A stretch of 64,000 nucleotides of DNA. Source: Pomphorhynchus laevis (lineage: Eukaryota; Acanthocephala; Palaeacanthocephala; Echinorhynchida; Pomphorhynchidae). Each line of letters begins with the position of its first letter. Position 1 is the stretch's first letter. The notes below the pieces were generated by a model that saw only the letters and a program-made list of their open reading frames with translations, was not told the DNA's origin and did not search any database. Of the stretch, positions 51,771 through 62,200 are shown piece after piece. The position numbers and the translations under genes were made by a program. The stretch spans positions 186,001-250,000 of the forward strand of contig WNNJ02001595.1 of NCBI GenBank assembly GCA_012934845.2. The letters run 5' to 3'.

Positions 51771-53017
51771 TTCAAGCGAGTCCCTCGTCGCACAATTTGA
51801 AAATTCCGAATTCTTAAGTTTGTTTCTCCTGCATCTAAGCGCGATCTCAATAATTGTCTAACCTCTCGAAGACGTTCACGTTCATACTTGTCAAGATCAT
51901 TTAGTAATCTAACGGGAGAACCTTTAAGATAATAGGAGTTGCTCAGAATAGTTTTGGCAGCCGCTGCGTCGGTAAAAATTGCTTTTAATAATCTAGGATG
52001 ATTATTCTGCTTTTTACCAATTCGAAACAAAGCTAATAGTTTAATTTTGGACGTTACCTCTTTCGGTGACGCTACCAAAATGGTTGATAGTATCGCACGA
52101 ACTTTGGATAAGTCGTCATCTAATCTATGTTGTATGTTGACCGAGATAGATTCAGGTATATTAGTGAAAACGATAGCGCGAGAATGATCATGATATTTGC
52201 GTACGCGGGAAAAGTGCTGCTCAGAGGAAATCACTGATTTTCCATCAAGATTATGTGAAGATCTATCAATGACTCCAGTTATTTGGCATGTATCAGGTAT
52301 AACACTTGCCAATGACTCGAATTGATTAGAATCTTTGTGATTAAGAGACACTTCATCTGACTGACCCGGAATGTTAACATATGTAGAGCGCTTAGGTGAA
52401 TAAGCATTGATTGGATCAGTAAATACATCTGGATTAGTAAGAGGTGCAGAGAAGCTTGAATTGATATCGGATTTACTGTACGATCGTTGTAGGTTTCCAC
52501 TATCCAAATTTCCGTTATTGATAAGATTGTCATTGTCTAAACTGTTATTTTCGATAATCGGTGATGCTTCATCGATTAATGAGTTGGATGTTCGATTCAA
52601 TGATTCATTTTCGATTCGCAGGAAGTCTGTGGCAACATGTTGCTCTTGCAATGTTTGAGAATTGTCTGTAAATCGAGCGCTTTCTTTATTTGATGATAAT
52701 AATTGTTCTTTTCGATGTTTGCCACATTTTCGTTCGAATTGTATTTTACTAACATCTTTGTCACAATCGATACTATTTGAATTGTCATGGCTGATAGACG
52801 ATTGATCATTCTTTGAAACTATCAAATCTTTACGAAAAGATGCTGAACAAAATCCGCATAGAAAATCTCTATCAAGAAAATTTGAAGGAAGACGAATAGG
52901 TAGCCAAACAGTAGTCCACACAGGGCAATCGGCCATGGAACACTCTACATAATGCTGGGATCCATTATCATTCATAGTCGATTTTGTCGTTTTCCTCCGT
53001 TTCCCCATTTTGATCAT
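51746..53017 (-). CDS. Y2 ORF1 protein, intact
   Basis: 423 residues from MIKMGKRRKTTK; a second Met (MGKRRKTTK) four codons on may be the real start, since Y4 begins MVKQRKTTK. Zinc-finger-like motif at ~25-63: VECSMADCPVWTTVWLP...FLCGFC. A long Ser/Asn/Asp-rich linker (~70-275) is followed by an RRM-like region RAIVFTNIPESISVNIQHRL, IKLLALFRIGKK, RLLKAIFTDAAAAKTIL, then the basic tail ERLREVRQLLRSRLDAGETN and LRIRNFQIVRRGTR. This is the typical plan of CR1-group ORF1: nucleic-acid binding and RNP formation. It ends 25 nt inside the ORF2 start, suggesting termination-reinitiation or frameshift coupling. Confidence 0.85.
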   Translation of the reverse strand: MIKMGKRRKTTKSTMNDNGSQHYVECSMADCPVWTTVWLPIRLPSNFLDRDFLCGFCSASFRKDLIVSKNDQSSISHDNSNSIDCDKDVSKIQFERKCGKHRKEQLLSSNKESARFTDNSQTLQEQHVATDFLRIENESLNRTSNSLIDEASPIIENNSLDNDNLINNGNLDSGNLQRSYSKSDINSSFSAPLTNPDVFTDPINAYSPKRSTYVNIPGQSDEVSLNHKDSNQFESLASVIPDTCQITGVIDRSSHNLDGKSVISSEQHFSRVRKYHDHSRAIVFTNIPESISVNIQHRLDDDLSKVRAILSTILVASPKEVTSKIKLLALFRIGKKQNNHPRLLKAIFTDAAAAKTILSNSYYLKGSPVRLLNDLDKYERERLREVRQLLRSRLDAGETNLRIRNFQIVRRGTRLNWTPLFVD

Positions 53018-53060
53018 TACAGTTCAGATTGCTGAACTGAATTGTATGTTTATTAGAAAC

Positions 53061-54169
53061 CAAAAAATATGCACACTAGTCAGAGCCCTTGTATCTCGGG
53101 ATGACTGCTTGAATTTTGGTTTAAACTTGTCCCAAATTTTGTAGATTATTATTGTATAATAATTGTAAATATCAAACAATATCCGATAAGTCAGTAAAAT
53201 CAGAATACTTTAGAATTATAATATAACATATTAATCGGCTAATAAAAATTCTGAGTGATACATCTTAATCTGAATATCTTACTTTCATAATAAACTTCTG
53301 CAATTATATTATGTATTTCTTAACATGAATTCACAATCAGACATTCCTTAAGTCTGATAATGGTCATAGATAATAACCGAAAAGCTCAATAAATTTATAA
53401 TCTCTGCTTTTTATGCTACCAAATGACTATCACTCAAATGGTTGAAACCCTTGGTTGTTTATATATAAAAATAAATCAACATCAATATAAAATTATAATT
53501 TGAATGTTAGCAAGTATTTTCCAAAAATTACAATCACACATTTAAAGAACGAAATTTTTTATTTATTATTTTACTAGTTTCGTCTAAATCAAGTTATTCA
53601 GCACATTGTTGAATACGAGTAGAAGTGATTCTTAGTTAGAAATAGTAAAATTATAGTAGCCAATTTTAATGTTGTCTTCGCAAGTACAATTACCTATGGG
53701 CATAAAGATACATTTCGTCACCTCGATAGACGGCATTCGTCCCATTACCTTGATAACAAGACTGCTTTTAGCCGGCCATAATGTCAATGCATTCAGATTT
53801 AAAAAGTAAATTCGCCGATTATTGACAATGTGATACAACGATATACCTCATGATAATCGGTATACAAAAACTACGAAAAAATGTTAGTCGAAAGATACTG
53901 TTATGTGGTCTTATTATTTCATTTTTCGCAGCATCAATTTCTTTGTCAACATCAATATTGATGCAGCAATATTGGTATATAGCAAAAGGTTTGTTTAGCC
54001 GATCATAAAGGAGAAAACTAAAATAATCGAAATCAATCAAAAGGGTAAAGGAAAATTTTGACAGATCGATATATATAAGATAAAGATTTTCTTAAAAATA
54101 TATAATACACGAATTAGTTAGTTACAAAAAAGAAGAAAATAGAAAAACAAAAAATGTCCGAAAAACTTC
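53061..54169. other. AT-rich intergenic DNA with two weak minus-strand ORFs
   Basis: No recognised gene. The minus-strand frame 53632-53838 (LNLNALTLWPAKSSLVIKVM, FMPIGNCTCEDNIKIGYYNF) has less biased composition than its surroundings and a possible GT donor after ATAG, so it could be a host exon. Another minus frame lies at 53819-54040. Neither shows a domain I know. Confidence 0.2.
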
Positions 54170-54203
54170 ATTTCTCTTCATTTGTTATCTTCTCCTTCAT
54201 TAT

Positions 54204-54292
54204 GGCCTCAGGTCCGGTGGGATCTGAGCCCTACAGCCAATCCGACACGCCGCCTTTCGACTAAGCTACTCGGGGTCTTTCACCCCCGAAGA
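54204..54292 (-). other. tRNA-like 3' segment of J2
   Basis: On the minus strand: A-box-like TAGCTTAGTCGAAAGGC (54268-54252) and B-box-like GGCTCAGATCC (54230-54220), in tRNA order and roughly tRNA spacing. The T-arm stem is only partly paired and the acceptor stem does not close, so it is not a working tRNA. It could be a captured tRNA/SINE module used as an RT recognition site or internal promoter. Confidence 0.4.
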
Positions 54293-54481
54293 GTCCAATC
54301 GAAGCGGACTATGCTGGGTAAACGAGAGATGAGCAGCTAAAGAAACCTTAGCCTTCGCTCTGGGGGACGTCCTCTAAAGAAGAAGAGTAATCTCGAGATA
54401 GCCCAAGTGTCCTAGATGCGCACTGAGTTTTCCCTTTAAATGGCAGATGCTTGGCCCTTTTCAGGGCCCACCTAGCTCTCT

Positions 54482-56570
54482 TCAGGATACGTTTGACCAG
54501 TTCACCGTAACGGTGAACCCCAGATATTTTACTCGACTCGTGAAGACAGGGATGGGGTGATTAGTCAAAATGGAGGAGAGTGCAGAGAGTGCTAATCTCT
54601 TAAGTTTATGCTTTGTTGCAAGGGTGCCATGAAAGACAACCACATGCGATCTGGATGAGTTTAAAATAAGATTGGACTTGGGTAACTGGTCTTTAAATCT
54701 TAAAAAGAAACGGCTGATGTCCGAGACTACGTCTTTGCGCCTGCGTCCAGATAACAGGGCTGTGGTATCATCAGCGTATACCACTAGACGTTCTTCTCGT
54801 TTAAATGTTATTAATAGTTTAATGGAGGCAGCAAGAAACAAGATAGGATAACAGGGGATCCTTGCGGCACACCCGTAATAGGATAGAACTGACGCGATTC
54901 AGGGTCGTCTTCATTATAGAATCGCTTGGTGTACAGTAGTATCTCCACCCTGTTAACAATTCTCGCAGGCAACCCAAGGGACTAAGAGAAGAGATAACAA
55001 AGGGAATGAAGATGCGGTCAAATGCAGCAGAAAATCAAGGAAAACAGCCACAGCAAGTTGATGGCTATTATCCTGACAAAACTGATGCACTTCAGCTACA
55101 CCGAGCGACCTTTGACGAACCCATGGAAACCTGGTTGGATTAAATTTCGCCTAATTAGATGATCGCGGATTCTACGCGCAAGCGCCTTTTAATAGATCAA
55201 AACGAGAGAATTTTGAATCGAAATGGGCCGCGCGTCTTTAGGACATGAGACTGGATTGTTCTTAAGTAAAAATATTCGTCTACTAATGTTGATGCCGGCC
55301 ACATCGGATGGGGCGGCTAATAGCATTATGACGGCCACTTCTCTTCTTTGATCGGTTGTCAAAAGCTGATAGACACGAGAAGAGAGTGAAGCGACGGATT
55401 TGGAGGCGCCCGAAAGAGGCCCCAAGGAGTAAAGGATATCTGTGACAGATAAATCCCTACTTCTGAAGTCTCCCCAAGGCAGGATTGACTGAGATGATTG
55501 AGTGGCTCCATAGTGATGTAGGGATGATGACTTCTCAAAAACTTTATCAGGACTTATATTACCAATCCAACCCAAATCCCTATCCTTCCAACAAACAAAC
55601 TTATCCTTCTAGAATATCTTCCAGAAGGAAGACTGGGCTGTATTAAGGGAAGCAATGCTTGCCCTATCCTTGCCCAGTTCGAATCTATATCTAGTACTCC
55701 AATATTCTTTCGAGAGAACTTGCCTGGCAGAAGCAGAGAGATTGGGAAGACGATGCAAATATGCTAGGGTCTTGAGTATAGGTTGTCGCGGTAGCTTGCG
55801 AAGAGAGCTAGGAATTAAATTCGCTTAGACTCTCATTCCCAATTCGGAGGAAGCGTTGGATAGCTGCCTGAAAGAAAGCCACTCTGATAGGATCAAAGTG
55901 GAATATCCTTAGAAGCAGCGTATCCTCTTCTACCGGACAGCGAATCAAGTCATGAGAGGTGGACAGATACTGACGCAACTGCTCCGTACATAGATGTTTA
56001 AACGACCACCTCTCATGGAGCAGTAATAAGTCGAGGAGTGAATTCGTTGATGTGCAATGAAAGGTGGGGGACAGTGGTTTGTGAATAAGATAATCGTTCT
56101 TGGCTCTGTGGTGTGCTGCATTAATCCAACGACCAGTTATGTCGTTGAAGTCACCAAGTACCATGTCATAACTGCTATAAATAATCATATCCAGGAGGTC
56201 ACGGTTCTTGTGAATCTGCCCTGGACAGATGTAGACATTGGCTAGACTGAGCCATTTACCGTTCTTACTGAGTGTAACTACTAAACAAGAAAGGGCTGGA
56301 CAAGAATAATTTAAAAGGAGGGAGGATCTTAAAGAGTATTTAACAGAGGTCAAGAGTCCTTGAGATGAAGAAGAGTGAGGAGGGGTTATGTACGGAGTAT
56401 AGTGGGAACAAATGTGCTTAGGGATGAATCGAGTAATGTCCTAGGGGATACGGATAGATCGCGTCTGCTGAAGGACTATGAGATCTGCATTTCTACCAGA
56501 TAGACGTCTATGGGCAGAAGCTCCTCCCGAATTCCACTGAAGGATATTCAGTAAAAAGGCTCTTGAGTAC
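54482..56570 (-). pseudogene. J2 ORF2 (APE endonuclease and RT), broken
   Basis: Begins near 56570 with the SLNILQWNSGG-type APE start. EN pieces: VLQQTRSIRIP at about 56480, frame 55808-56353 with VLGDFNDITGRW. RT pieces: 55189-55575 (RRIFLLKNNPVSCPKDARPI, SIQNSL), motif A area disrupted near 55020, motif B VPQGSPVI near 54860, frame 54482-54841 with LVVYADDTTALLSGRRRKDV and FTVTVNWSNVS. Motif C YADD is intact. At least four frame breaks. Jockey/I-clade placement rests on the gag knuckles plus QWN/GDFN and the GVPQGSP RT motif. Confidence 0.68.
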
Positions 56571-56714
56571 TCTGCATTGTGTTAGGTCAGCTGTATGGGA
56601 TTACCACATCCTAAGACGGAGCCAGGGGTGGAAGGGTTACCTACTCCACCACTGGCGCTATCCAACGCGGGCACTTGCCCACGGGAATCATCTTCATTTC
56701 ACCTCGAGGATTTT

Positions 56715-57808
56715 TTACCCTTTAGTAGCTTTTCCATCTTTATGGGGGACGGCGTGAGCTGATACCCCCTTTTTATTGGATTCTGGAATAGTTTGCCTGG
56801 GTAATCGCGGCATGCCATAGAAGGCCGCGACCAGAGCCAACACCAGGTATTCCATTCGTTTTACGGCCGCGTTAATCCTGACATCAGTAATCTTCAAAAG
56901 TCTGTCGTCAGATAGTCTGGAAACATTTGAAAAGGAAGGGTTCTTATTTTCGGAAGCCGGTCTAATGTTGATCTTAAACACATCATTGTACGCTTTGAAT
57001 TTTGGGCATTTTCGTGACCAAGCGGAGTGGGCGCCCTGCAATTAGAGCACAAGGGGGAGAAGTGCACCTCACCCCGGATTCAATGTTATGTCCACACCCA
57101 CAAATCCAACAAATATTTGGCTCCAAGCAGCTGCAAGCCCAGTGCCCCCAAGCATGGCACCTATTACAATGTGGGTATGTGTATCTTTCAACTGCAACCA
57201 TTTAGAATTTCAGATTAAACCCCTGAAAGCGGTTGAGACAGAACTTTGAGATAATCTCAGCATGGTCTATAAAGGCTGATCCGAAACTAATCGGTAATGG
57301 GTAACCGTTTTTTCCGATTAGCGGTCGTACGGAATCAAGCTTGTACCTCGATTTGAGTTCCACGATGTCGTCACCATCAAGGTGTGTGGGCAAGTTCGAT
57401 ATTCTAACTGTTGCCATTATAGGCTTTACGGTGATTGTACCTAGATCCGTTAAATTTTCATTGAAATAGGCTACGTAAGCCTCAATTAAATCACTCGTAG
57501 TGAAAGATATATTGATCTCTGTTTCGAAGAATTTAACTTTGTTAAATAAGATTCTATTTTGGTATTTCTCTGAAACATTCTTTAGAAAAATTTTGAAAAG
57601 GTTGTTTCTCGCTTGCGGTTGTTTGAGTGAGATCACCGCTAAATTGATTAACTTCAGGATAGGAGAGTACCTGCTCACCCAGAGATTTTTCAGAAACGTA
57701 ACTTACCTTGTTAGAAGAATACGGAGTAGTTTTACCTTTGTTCTGCTCTGTTTTCCATCCATTTTTTAGCATAAAATTGCAATCTTTTGAAAGCTCCAAC
57801 ACTTGCAT
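56715..57808 (-). pseudogene. J2 ORF1 (gag-like, CCHC knuckles)
   Basis: Frames in order: 57554-57808 (VLELSKDCNFMLKNGWKTEQ..., SSNKVSYVSEKSLGEQ), 57202-57678 (ILFNKVKFFETEINISFTTS, VRISNLPTHLDGDDIVELK, GFNLKF), 56983-57201 (YTYPHCNRCHAWGHWACSC: C-x2-C-x4-H-x4-C), and 56715-57041 (SAWSRKCPKFKAY... and a basic C-terminus). The middle block looks RRM-like. The knuckles are the nucleic-acid-binding part. Two or three frameshifts separate the pieces. Start chosen at the Met of 57808 because the frame begins there just after the leader. Confidence 0.65.
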
Positions 57809-57901
57809 TTTTTCGAAACTTCGATTTGAAATTTGAAATTCAAAATTGACGGTATATATTGTTTAACAAATACAAATACAAATAATACAAATTTATTTAA
57901 T

Positions 57902-57937
57902 GTGGCAAATGCGTACAAGCTGTACGCTTACAAGTCC
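57902..57937 (-). other. X2 3' terminal hairpin (covarying inner stem)
   Basis: GTGG - ACTTGTAA - GCGTACA-GCT-TGTACGC - ATTTG - CCAC. The inner stem differs from X1 (GCGTGC/GCACGC) by paired changes and is longer by one pair. Same outer stem and ATTTG linker. Confidence 0.75.
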
Positions 57938-57956
57938 ACAAACAAAAATGAAAAAG

Positions 57957-60866
57957 TCAAGCGGATAAATTGTTAAAATGGGATCGGATTTGTCGTTTGA
58001 AGCACCGCAGGGAAGTGGATTGGCGTATATGAATGAGTAGATGATTCCACGATAGACGAGCAGCCACCAGGAAGGAGCGGAGTCCAAAGAAGGTAGAGTA
58101 GTTTGAGACATGTAAAAGAAGGGAATTACAGGAACGCAAGGAACAGTAAACAGGACGAGAATTATCAAGAAAAGGAAGGTTGAGAAATGAAGGGGTATGA
58201 AAAGTTACAAGGCGGAAAGCAACGATAATAAGACGAATTTGAACACGATAATAAATTGTAGGCAAATCGAGAGAAGCAAGATGGTAGGATGTATGATTAA
58301 AACGACGAAGACGGAGGAGAACTCGGACGGCAGCGTTGATGATGCGTTGTAAAGGAAGAAGAGTGGATTTAGGTGAGTTGGAAAATAGACTAAGACAGTA
58401 ATCAAGTCTTGAGAAAAGGAGAGATGATATGAGAGTCATACAAGAAGGGAAATCGATCAATCTACGAAATTGACGGAGGTTGCGGAGTATCAAGGTAGAT
58501 GAGCGTACTTTATCTCTAACGAAAGGTTTAAGTGAAAGTCGGTTGTCAAAATGGAAGCCTAGGAAAACGAGATTATCAACGATAGGAAGAATTGTAGAAT
58601 TTAACGATACGGAGGGAGGTTCGAAGCCGAAGCGTCGAGGTAGGATCCACATAATTTTGGATTTATCAGGACTCAGAGAAAGGCGAAGGGAAGAAATATA
58701 ATTGGAAATTGAGACAAGACAGTCGGAAGCGGAAACACTAAGATCGTGAATACGATAAGCAGGTGCGTGCGCATAGATGAGAATGTCATCAGCATATTGC
58801 ATAACATGGAAGTTAAATTTATGAGAAATCGAAGACAAATCACCGAGAAGAAGAGAGAAAAGCATAGGGCCTAATACGGAGCCTTGTGGAACACCGGACG
58901 GAATGGACGAAGGATGGGAGAGAGAAGAGTTAGAATATACGCGAAATGTACGGTTTGACAGATATGAAGAAAACCATGATACAGTGGGTGAAGAGAAGCC
59001 ATAATCATGACGAAGGCGATGGAGAAGAATCGAGTGATCGACGATGTCAAAAGCAGACGATAGATCAAGAGAAACTATGACACTACATAATTTATGATCG
59101 CGCGATATGAGTAAGTCGTTATAAACTTTAAGACATGCAATTTCGGTAGAGTAATTAGAGCGAAAAGCGGCTTGGAAGGGAGGAAATAAGTTAGAGGAAT
59201 AGAGATATGTATTAACTTGCTTAAGAACGAGACGCTTAAGGAGTTTAGAGAGGGTTGGGAGAAGTGAAATAGGACGGTACGAAGATGGTAGTGAGGAGTC
59301 GAGAGATTGCTTTTTGATGAGAGGACGAACAGTGGCGCATTTCCAGATGGAAGGAAATGTACGTCTACGGATGCACGAGTTGACCAATGTGGTTAGGAAG
59401 GGTAAGATAAAGGAGCAGATATTTTTAAGCAAGTGAGTGGGAATTGGGTCAGAAGGAGAGGTTTTATTAGGTAATGACATCAGAACCGAAGAAACTTCAT
59501 CAGACGAAACGGGAAGAAGGTGGAATAGTTCTGGGAGGGAAGTATTTAAAGATAAGAGTGGGTACAAGGGGGCTATGGGCAGTAGGAAAAGTAAATTAGA
59601 TAGCTTAGTTTGTAGATAAGAAGAAAATTCATCAGGATTTATATTACAAGGGGTAGATGATCGTGAAAGAATTGAGTTTAAGATTTTCCAATGAGATTTA
59701 GAGTTGGAAGATGACTCGAGTTGATTTCGCCAAAAGAGAGTAAGTTTAGTACGTATAAGAATGAGATGTGAACGGCGTTGATAAAAGTAGGAATCACGAA
59801 GATTTGGAGTGAGTGAGTTGGGTGAACGTTTAAGAATGCGATTATACACACGAAAAGAGTGACGGAGTCGACGCTTAGAAAGACTACAGTCAGAATCGAA
59901 CCAGGGAGCATGGCGCAAGCGCTGGGAACGTCGAAGTCGACTAGGCAGAAGGTTATTGAGGATAGACGTAAGTTCAGAATCAAACAGAATGGAGAGATCA
60001 TCGGGAGATAGATAGTTAAGAGGAAGTGAAAAGAGTGAAGAATTGAGTAAGGCTGTGCAAAGAATAGGGATATCGAGTAGCTTCCAGGGTCGACTTGGTG
60101 TGGATAATGGTGGAGGCGGAGAAACAGGATGGGTACGAGTAATAGTAAGAGTGACAAGGAAATGATCGGACAAACCAGGATCAGTAATTGACAAGGAAGT
60201 ATAGTCATTGAAGCAGTTAGGGACATCAATGATGTCGAGAGCACCGCCGAGAATATGAGTTGGGCTTTTTGAAAGTAATTTATAGTTAAAATCAGAAAAA
60301 AGATTTGTTAAAGTGATAGAGTCAGAGTCAAACGGGCGATCACGACGAATGTTAAAATCACCGAGAACAAAAGAAGGAGTATAAGACAATGAACAGTGAG
60401 ACATTAGATCTGCAAGGTCGTTAAAGAAGATACGTGATGGGGCAACTGAACCTGGACGGTATACAATCACAAGTTCCAGAGGGAAAGGCGTTGATAATCT
60501 GCATATGAGTAATTCGAACGAAGTGTAACGGATGTTAACGTTGATTTTACGTAAAGACATTGGGTGACGAGCAATGGCAACAATACCGCCATGGTTAGAC
60601 GCAGTAGATGTATGAGATATAATTTGACGAGCTGATTCAACTAGAGAACAACCAGAGCGACATAGACGACGAATAGCAAGATCGTCGGAGTCAGAGTGCC
60701 AGGATTCGGTAATGCAAAGAATATCGATAGATAATTGATCGAAGATATCGAGAAGCATATCAGCTTTATGGAGAATGGAGCGAGTATTGAATAGAATAAG
60801 ACGAAAAGTATGCTTAGGAGCGAGATCGACTAGCGAAGAAGACAAGGGGGAGAGATGGGACGCCAT
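57957..60866 (-). CDS. X2 ORF2 protein (APE endonuclease and reverse transcriptase), intact
   Basis: 969 residues. APE endonuclease: LFNTRSILHKAD (N27), CITESWHSDSDD (E54), NHGGIVAIARHP, VLGDFNIRRDRP (D170, N172), LSDHFLVTLTI (D234, H235). Linker with HAPWFDSDCSLSKRRLRHSF. RT: PSDPIPTHLLKNI, YRPISLLPTLSKLLKRL, FQAAFRSNYSTE, motif A SLDLSSAFDIVDHS (D601), motif B GVPQGSVLGPMLFS (658-671), motif C MQYADDILIYAHAPAYRI (YADD 691-694), then FLGFHFDNRLSLKPF and a CR1/L2-type C-terminus. All catalytic residues are present. Enzyme of target-primed reverse transcription; may still be active in trans. Confidence 0.88.
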   Translation of the reverse strand: MASHLSPLSSSLVDLAPKHTFRLILFNTRSILHKADMLLDIFDQLSIDILCITESWHSDSDDLAIRRLCRSGCSLVESARQIISHTSTASNHGGIVAIARHPMSLRKINVNIRYTSFELLICRLSTPFPLELVIVYRPGSVAPSRIFFNDLADLMSHCSLSYTPSFVLGDFNIRRDRPFDSDSITLTNLFSDFNYKLLSKSPTHILGGALDIIDVPNCFNDYTSLSITDPGLSDHFLVTLTITRTHPVSPPPPLSTPSRPWKLLDIPILCTALLNSSLFSLPLNYLSPDDLSILFDSELTSILNNLLPSRLRRSQRLRHAPWFDSDCSLSKRRLRHSFRVYNRILKRSPNSLTPNLRDSYFYQRRSHLILIRTKLTLFWRNQLESSSNSKSHWKILNSILSRSSTPCNINPDEFSSYLQTKLSNLLFLLPIAPLYPLLSLNTSLPELFHLLPVSSDEVSSVLMSLPNKTSPSDPIPTHLLKNICSFILPFLTTLVNSCIRRRTFPSIWKCATVRPLIKKQSLDSSLPSSYRPISLLPTLSKLLKRLVLKQVNTYLYSSNLFPPFQAAFRSNYSTEIACLKVYNDLLISRDHKLCSVIVSLDLSSAFDIVDHSILLHRLRHDYGFSSPTVSWFSSYLSNRTFRVYSNSSLSHPSSIPSGVPQGSVLGPMLFSLLLGDLSSISHKFNFHVMQYADDILIYAHAPAYRIHDLSVSASDCLVSISNYISSLRLSLSPDKSKIMWILPRRFGFEPPSVSLNSTILPIVDNLVFLGFHFDNRLSLKPFVRDKVRSSTLILRNLRQFRRLIDFPSCMTLISSLLFSRLDYCLSLFSNSPKSTLLPLQRIINAAVRVLLRLRRFNHTSYHLASLDLPTIYYRVQIRLIIVAFRLVTFHTPSFLNLPFLDNSRPVYCSLRSCNSLLLHVSNYSTFFGLRSFLVAARLSWNHLLIHIRQSTSLRCFKRQIRSHFNNLSA

Positions 60867-62156
60867 CGAATTTTTGGCCTTGTGTGAAGAACGTGAAAAT
60901 TTCCGTTGATTTTACGTATAGATAAGGATGACTCGCCGTTTGTTTCACGTCGATGTTTTTCAATGCGAGCTAAATTGAGCTGGGCAATATCAGAAGGGGA
61001 GCGGTCAGGAAAGATACGGCAAGTAGATGAAGTGGTAAGAAGTTTAAAACGTTGGGAGAGTACCGAAGAGGCATGTGAACTATGTCGGAAAACGATTTTT
61101 AAGAGTGGAGGACTGAGATGATTAGATTTAGTGGATTTGTTTAAACGAATAAAGGATACAGGAGCAATATTATTGAAGAGTGATGGGTTATCATCAGGAA
61201 GAATGGTTGCTAGGATAGACCTGAAAGCAAATACATCATCATCGAGGCGAGATTGTGGAGAAGCAGATTCGGAAAGCTTTAAGTTTGATATGATTATACA
61301 GCGATCGCGCGAAGGAAAACGATTTCGTGGATGTGGTGGACGGACAGAGCTGGTAGGAGTCGAGGTAGATGAGCAGATAGAAGTGGAAATGACAGGGGTG
61401 CTTGATAAAGAATTAATATTGGTTGGATCAAGTGTGACAGGAGCGGGGTGTTGAATCGGTTGATCAGAGATGTGACTGGATATGATTTTAAATGAAGGAT
61501 GTAAATTATTTGGAAGTGTTACGTGGGAGGTAGAGTAAGGAGAATTAAAATAGGTTGGGGCATGAGTGACAGGAATGGAGTGTTGAATCAGTTGATCGGA
61601 AATGTTACTGGAAATGATTTTGATGGAAGGGTGTAAATTATTGAGAGGTGATACAGGGGAGGTCGAGTAAGGAGTACGTGAGGAGAATAAAGAAGTTTGA
61701 GATTTATTTAGATTGGGAGAGGAATAGGAAAGAGGAGGTACGAGATGAAAAGCTTTACCGTTAGCATTGTTAGAATGAGAAAGATTAATGGAAGTTTGGT
61801 ACGTAGTTGAACGAGGAGTGTGTGAGAGAGTAGGTTTCAATAATGGGATTATATGATGCGAAGTCAGGTGTTGATGCGAGGGAAACATCTAAAACAGCAT
61901 TGGTTTGAGTGGTCGTGTGTGATACAGGAGTAGATGAGCAGGATAACTGTAGCAGTCGTACTGATGTACAAAAACCGCAAGTGAAATGTTTACGTTTATA
62001 CACCGAGTGGTCGGATATTTTAACACGAACAAGTGTCCATACATCGCAATCTTTGGAATCGCATCCAACTTCAAAGCTGGTATAACCATCATTGCATTCC
62101 GATGTGGAAGATTCTTGATCAGGAACAGGGATCTGAGATCGCGCTTTTTTAGGCAT
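60830..62156 (-). pseudogene. X2 copy 2 ORF1, one frameshift
   Basis: Starts MPKKARSQIPVPDQ at 62156 and matches copy 1 ORF1 closely. The zinc-like VGCDSKDCDVWTLV...FTCGFC is intact. Near 61840 an extra G (CCCATTATTGAAACC against CCCATTATTAAACC in copy 1) shifts the frame; the rest follows in frame 60830-61888 with the Ser/Pro-rich linker, RCIIISNLKLSESASPQSRL, PLLKIVFRHSSHASS and ESSLSIRKINGNFHV. ORF1 overlaps the ORF2 start by 37 nt. A single indel is the only break, so inactivation is recent. Confidence 0.78.
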
Positions 62157-62200
62157 GACATTTTATCGATAGATTGAGCTCAATCCGCGAGCGTAGCGAG

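Larger units (their letters stand above)
48730..53060 (-). mobile_element. Y2: CR1-like LINE, both ORFs intact
   Basis: The best-preserved element in the window. In reading order: a short leader with the hairpin CAGTTCAG-CAAT-CTGAACTG (about 53029-53048), ORF1 (423 residues), ORF2 (979 residues) overlapping it by 25 nt, a 3' UTR ending CAACTGTGAGCTATGCTCG, and an (AAT)n tail. No frame breaks were seen. It may be full length, though the 5' end cannot be proved without a second copy. Confidence 0.82.
54170..57840 (-). mobile_element. J2: Jockey/I-like LINE with tRNA-like 3' end, broken
   Basis: Same family as J1, read leftward, starting a short way after the 3' tail of X2 copy 2. ORF1 has Cys/His knuckles and ORF2 has EN and RT remnants, with a 3' UTR reaching about 54170. 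The 3' part (54204-54292) resembles a tRNA promoter region (A box and B box). At least six frame breaks across both ORFs. J2 keeps the RT end and 3' UTR that J1 lacks. Confidence 0.72.
57868..62200 (-). mobile_element. X2 LINE copy 2, near-complete, with 5' monomer array
   Basis: Read leftward: nine 20-bp monomers (62201-62389), leader with CGCTACGCTCGCGG (about 62203-62187) and ATCGATAAAATGTCATG, ORF1 with a single frameshift, intact ORF2, 3' hairpin (57937-57902) and a tail AAATAAATTTGTATTATTTG made of ATTTGT-like units. The layout implies a full 5' end, so this is a nearly whole element with one visible coding lesion. Confidence 0.82.

Noticed and set aside
54204-54292. Functional tRNA gene
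   Set aside because: Acceptor stem does not close and the T stem is mispaired; only the A- and B-box-like blocks hold.
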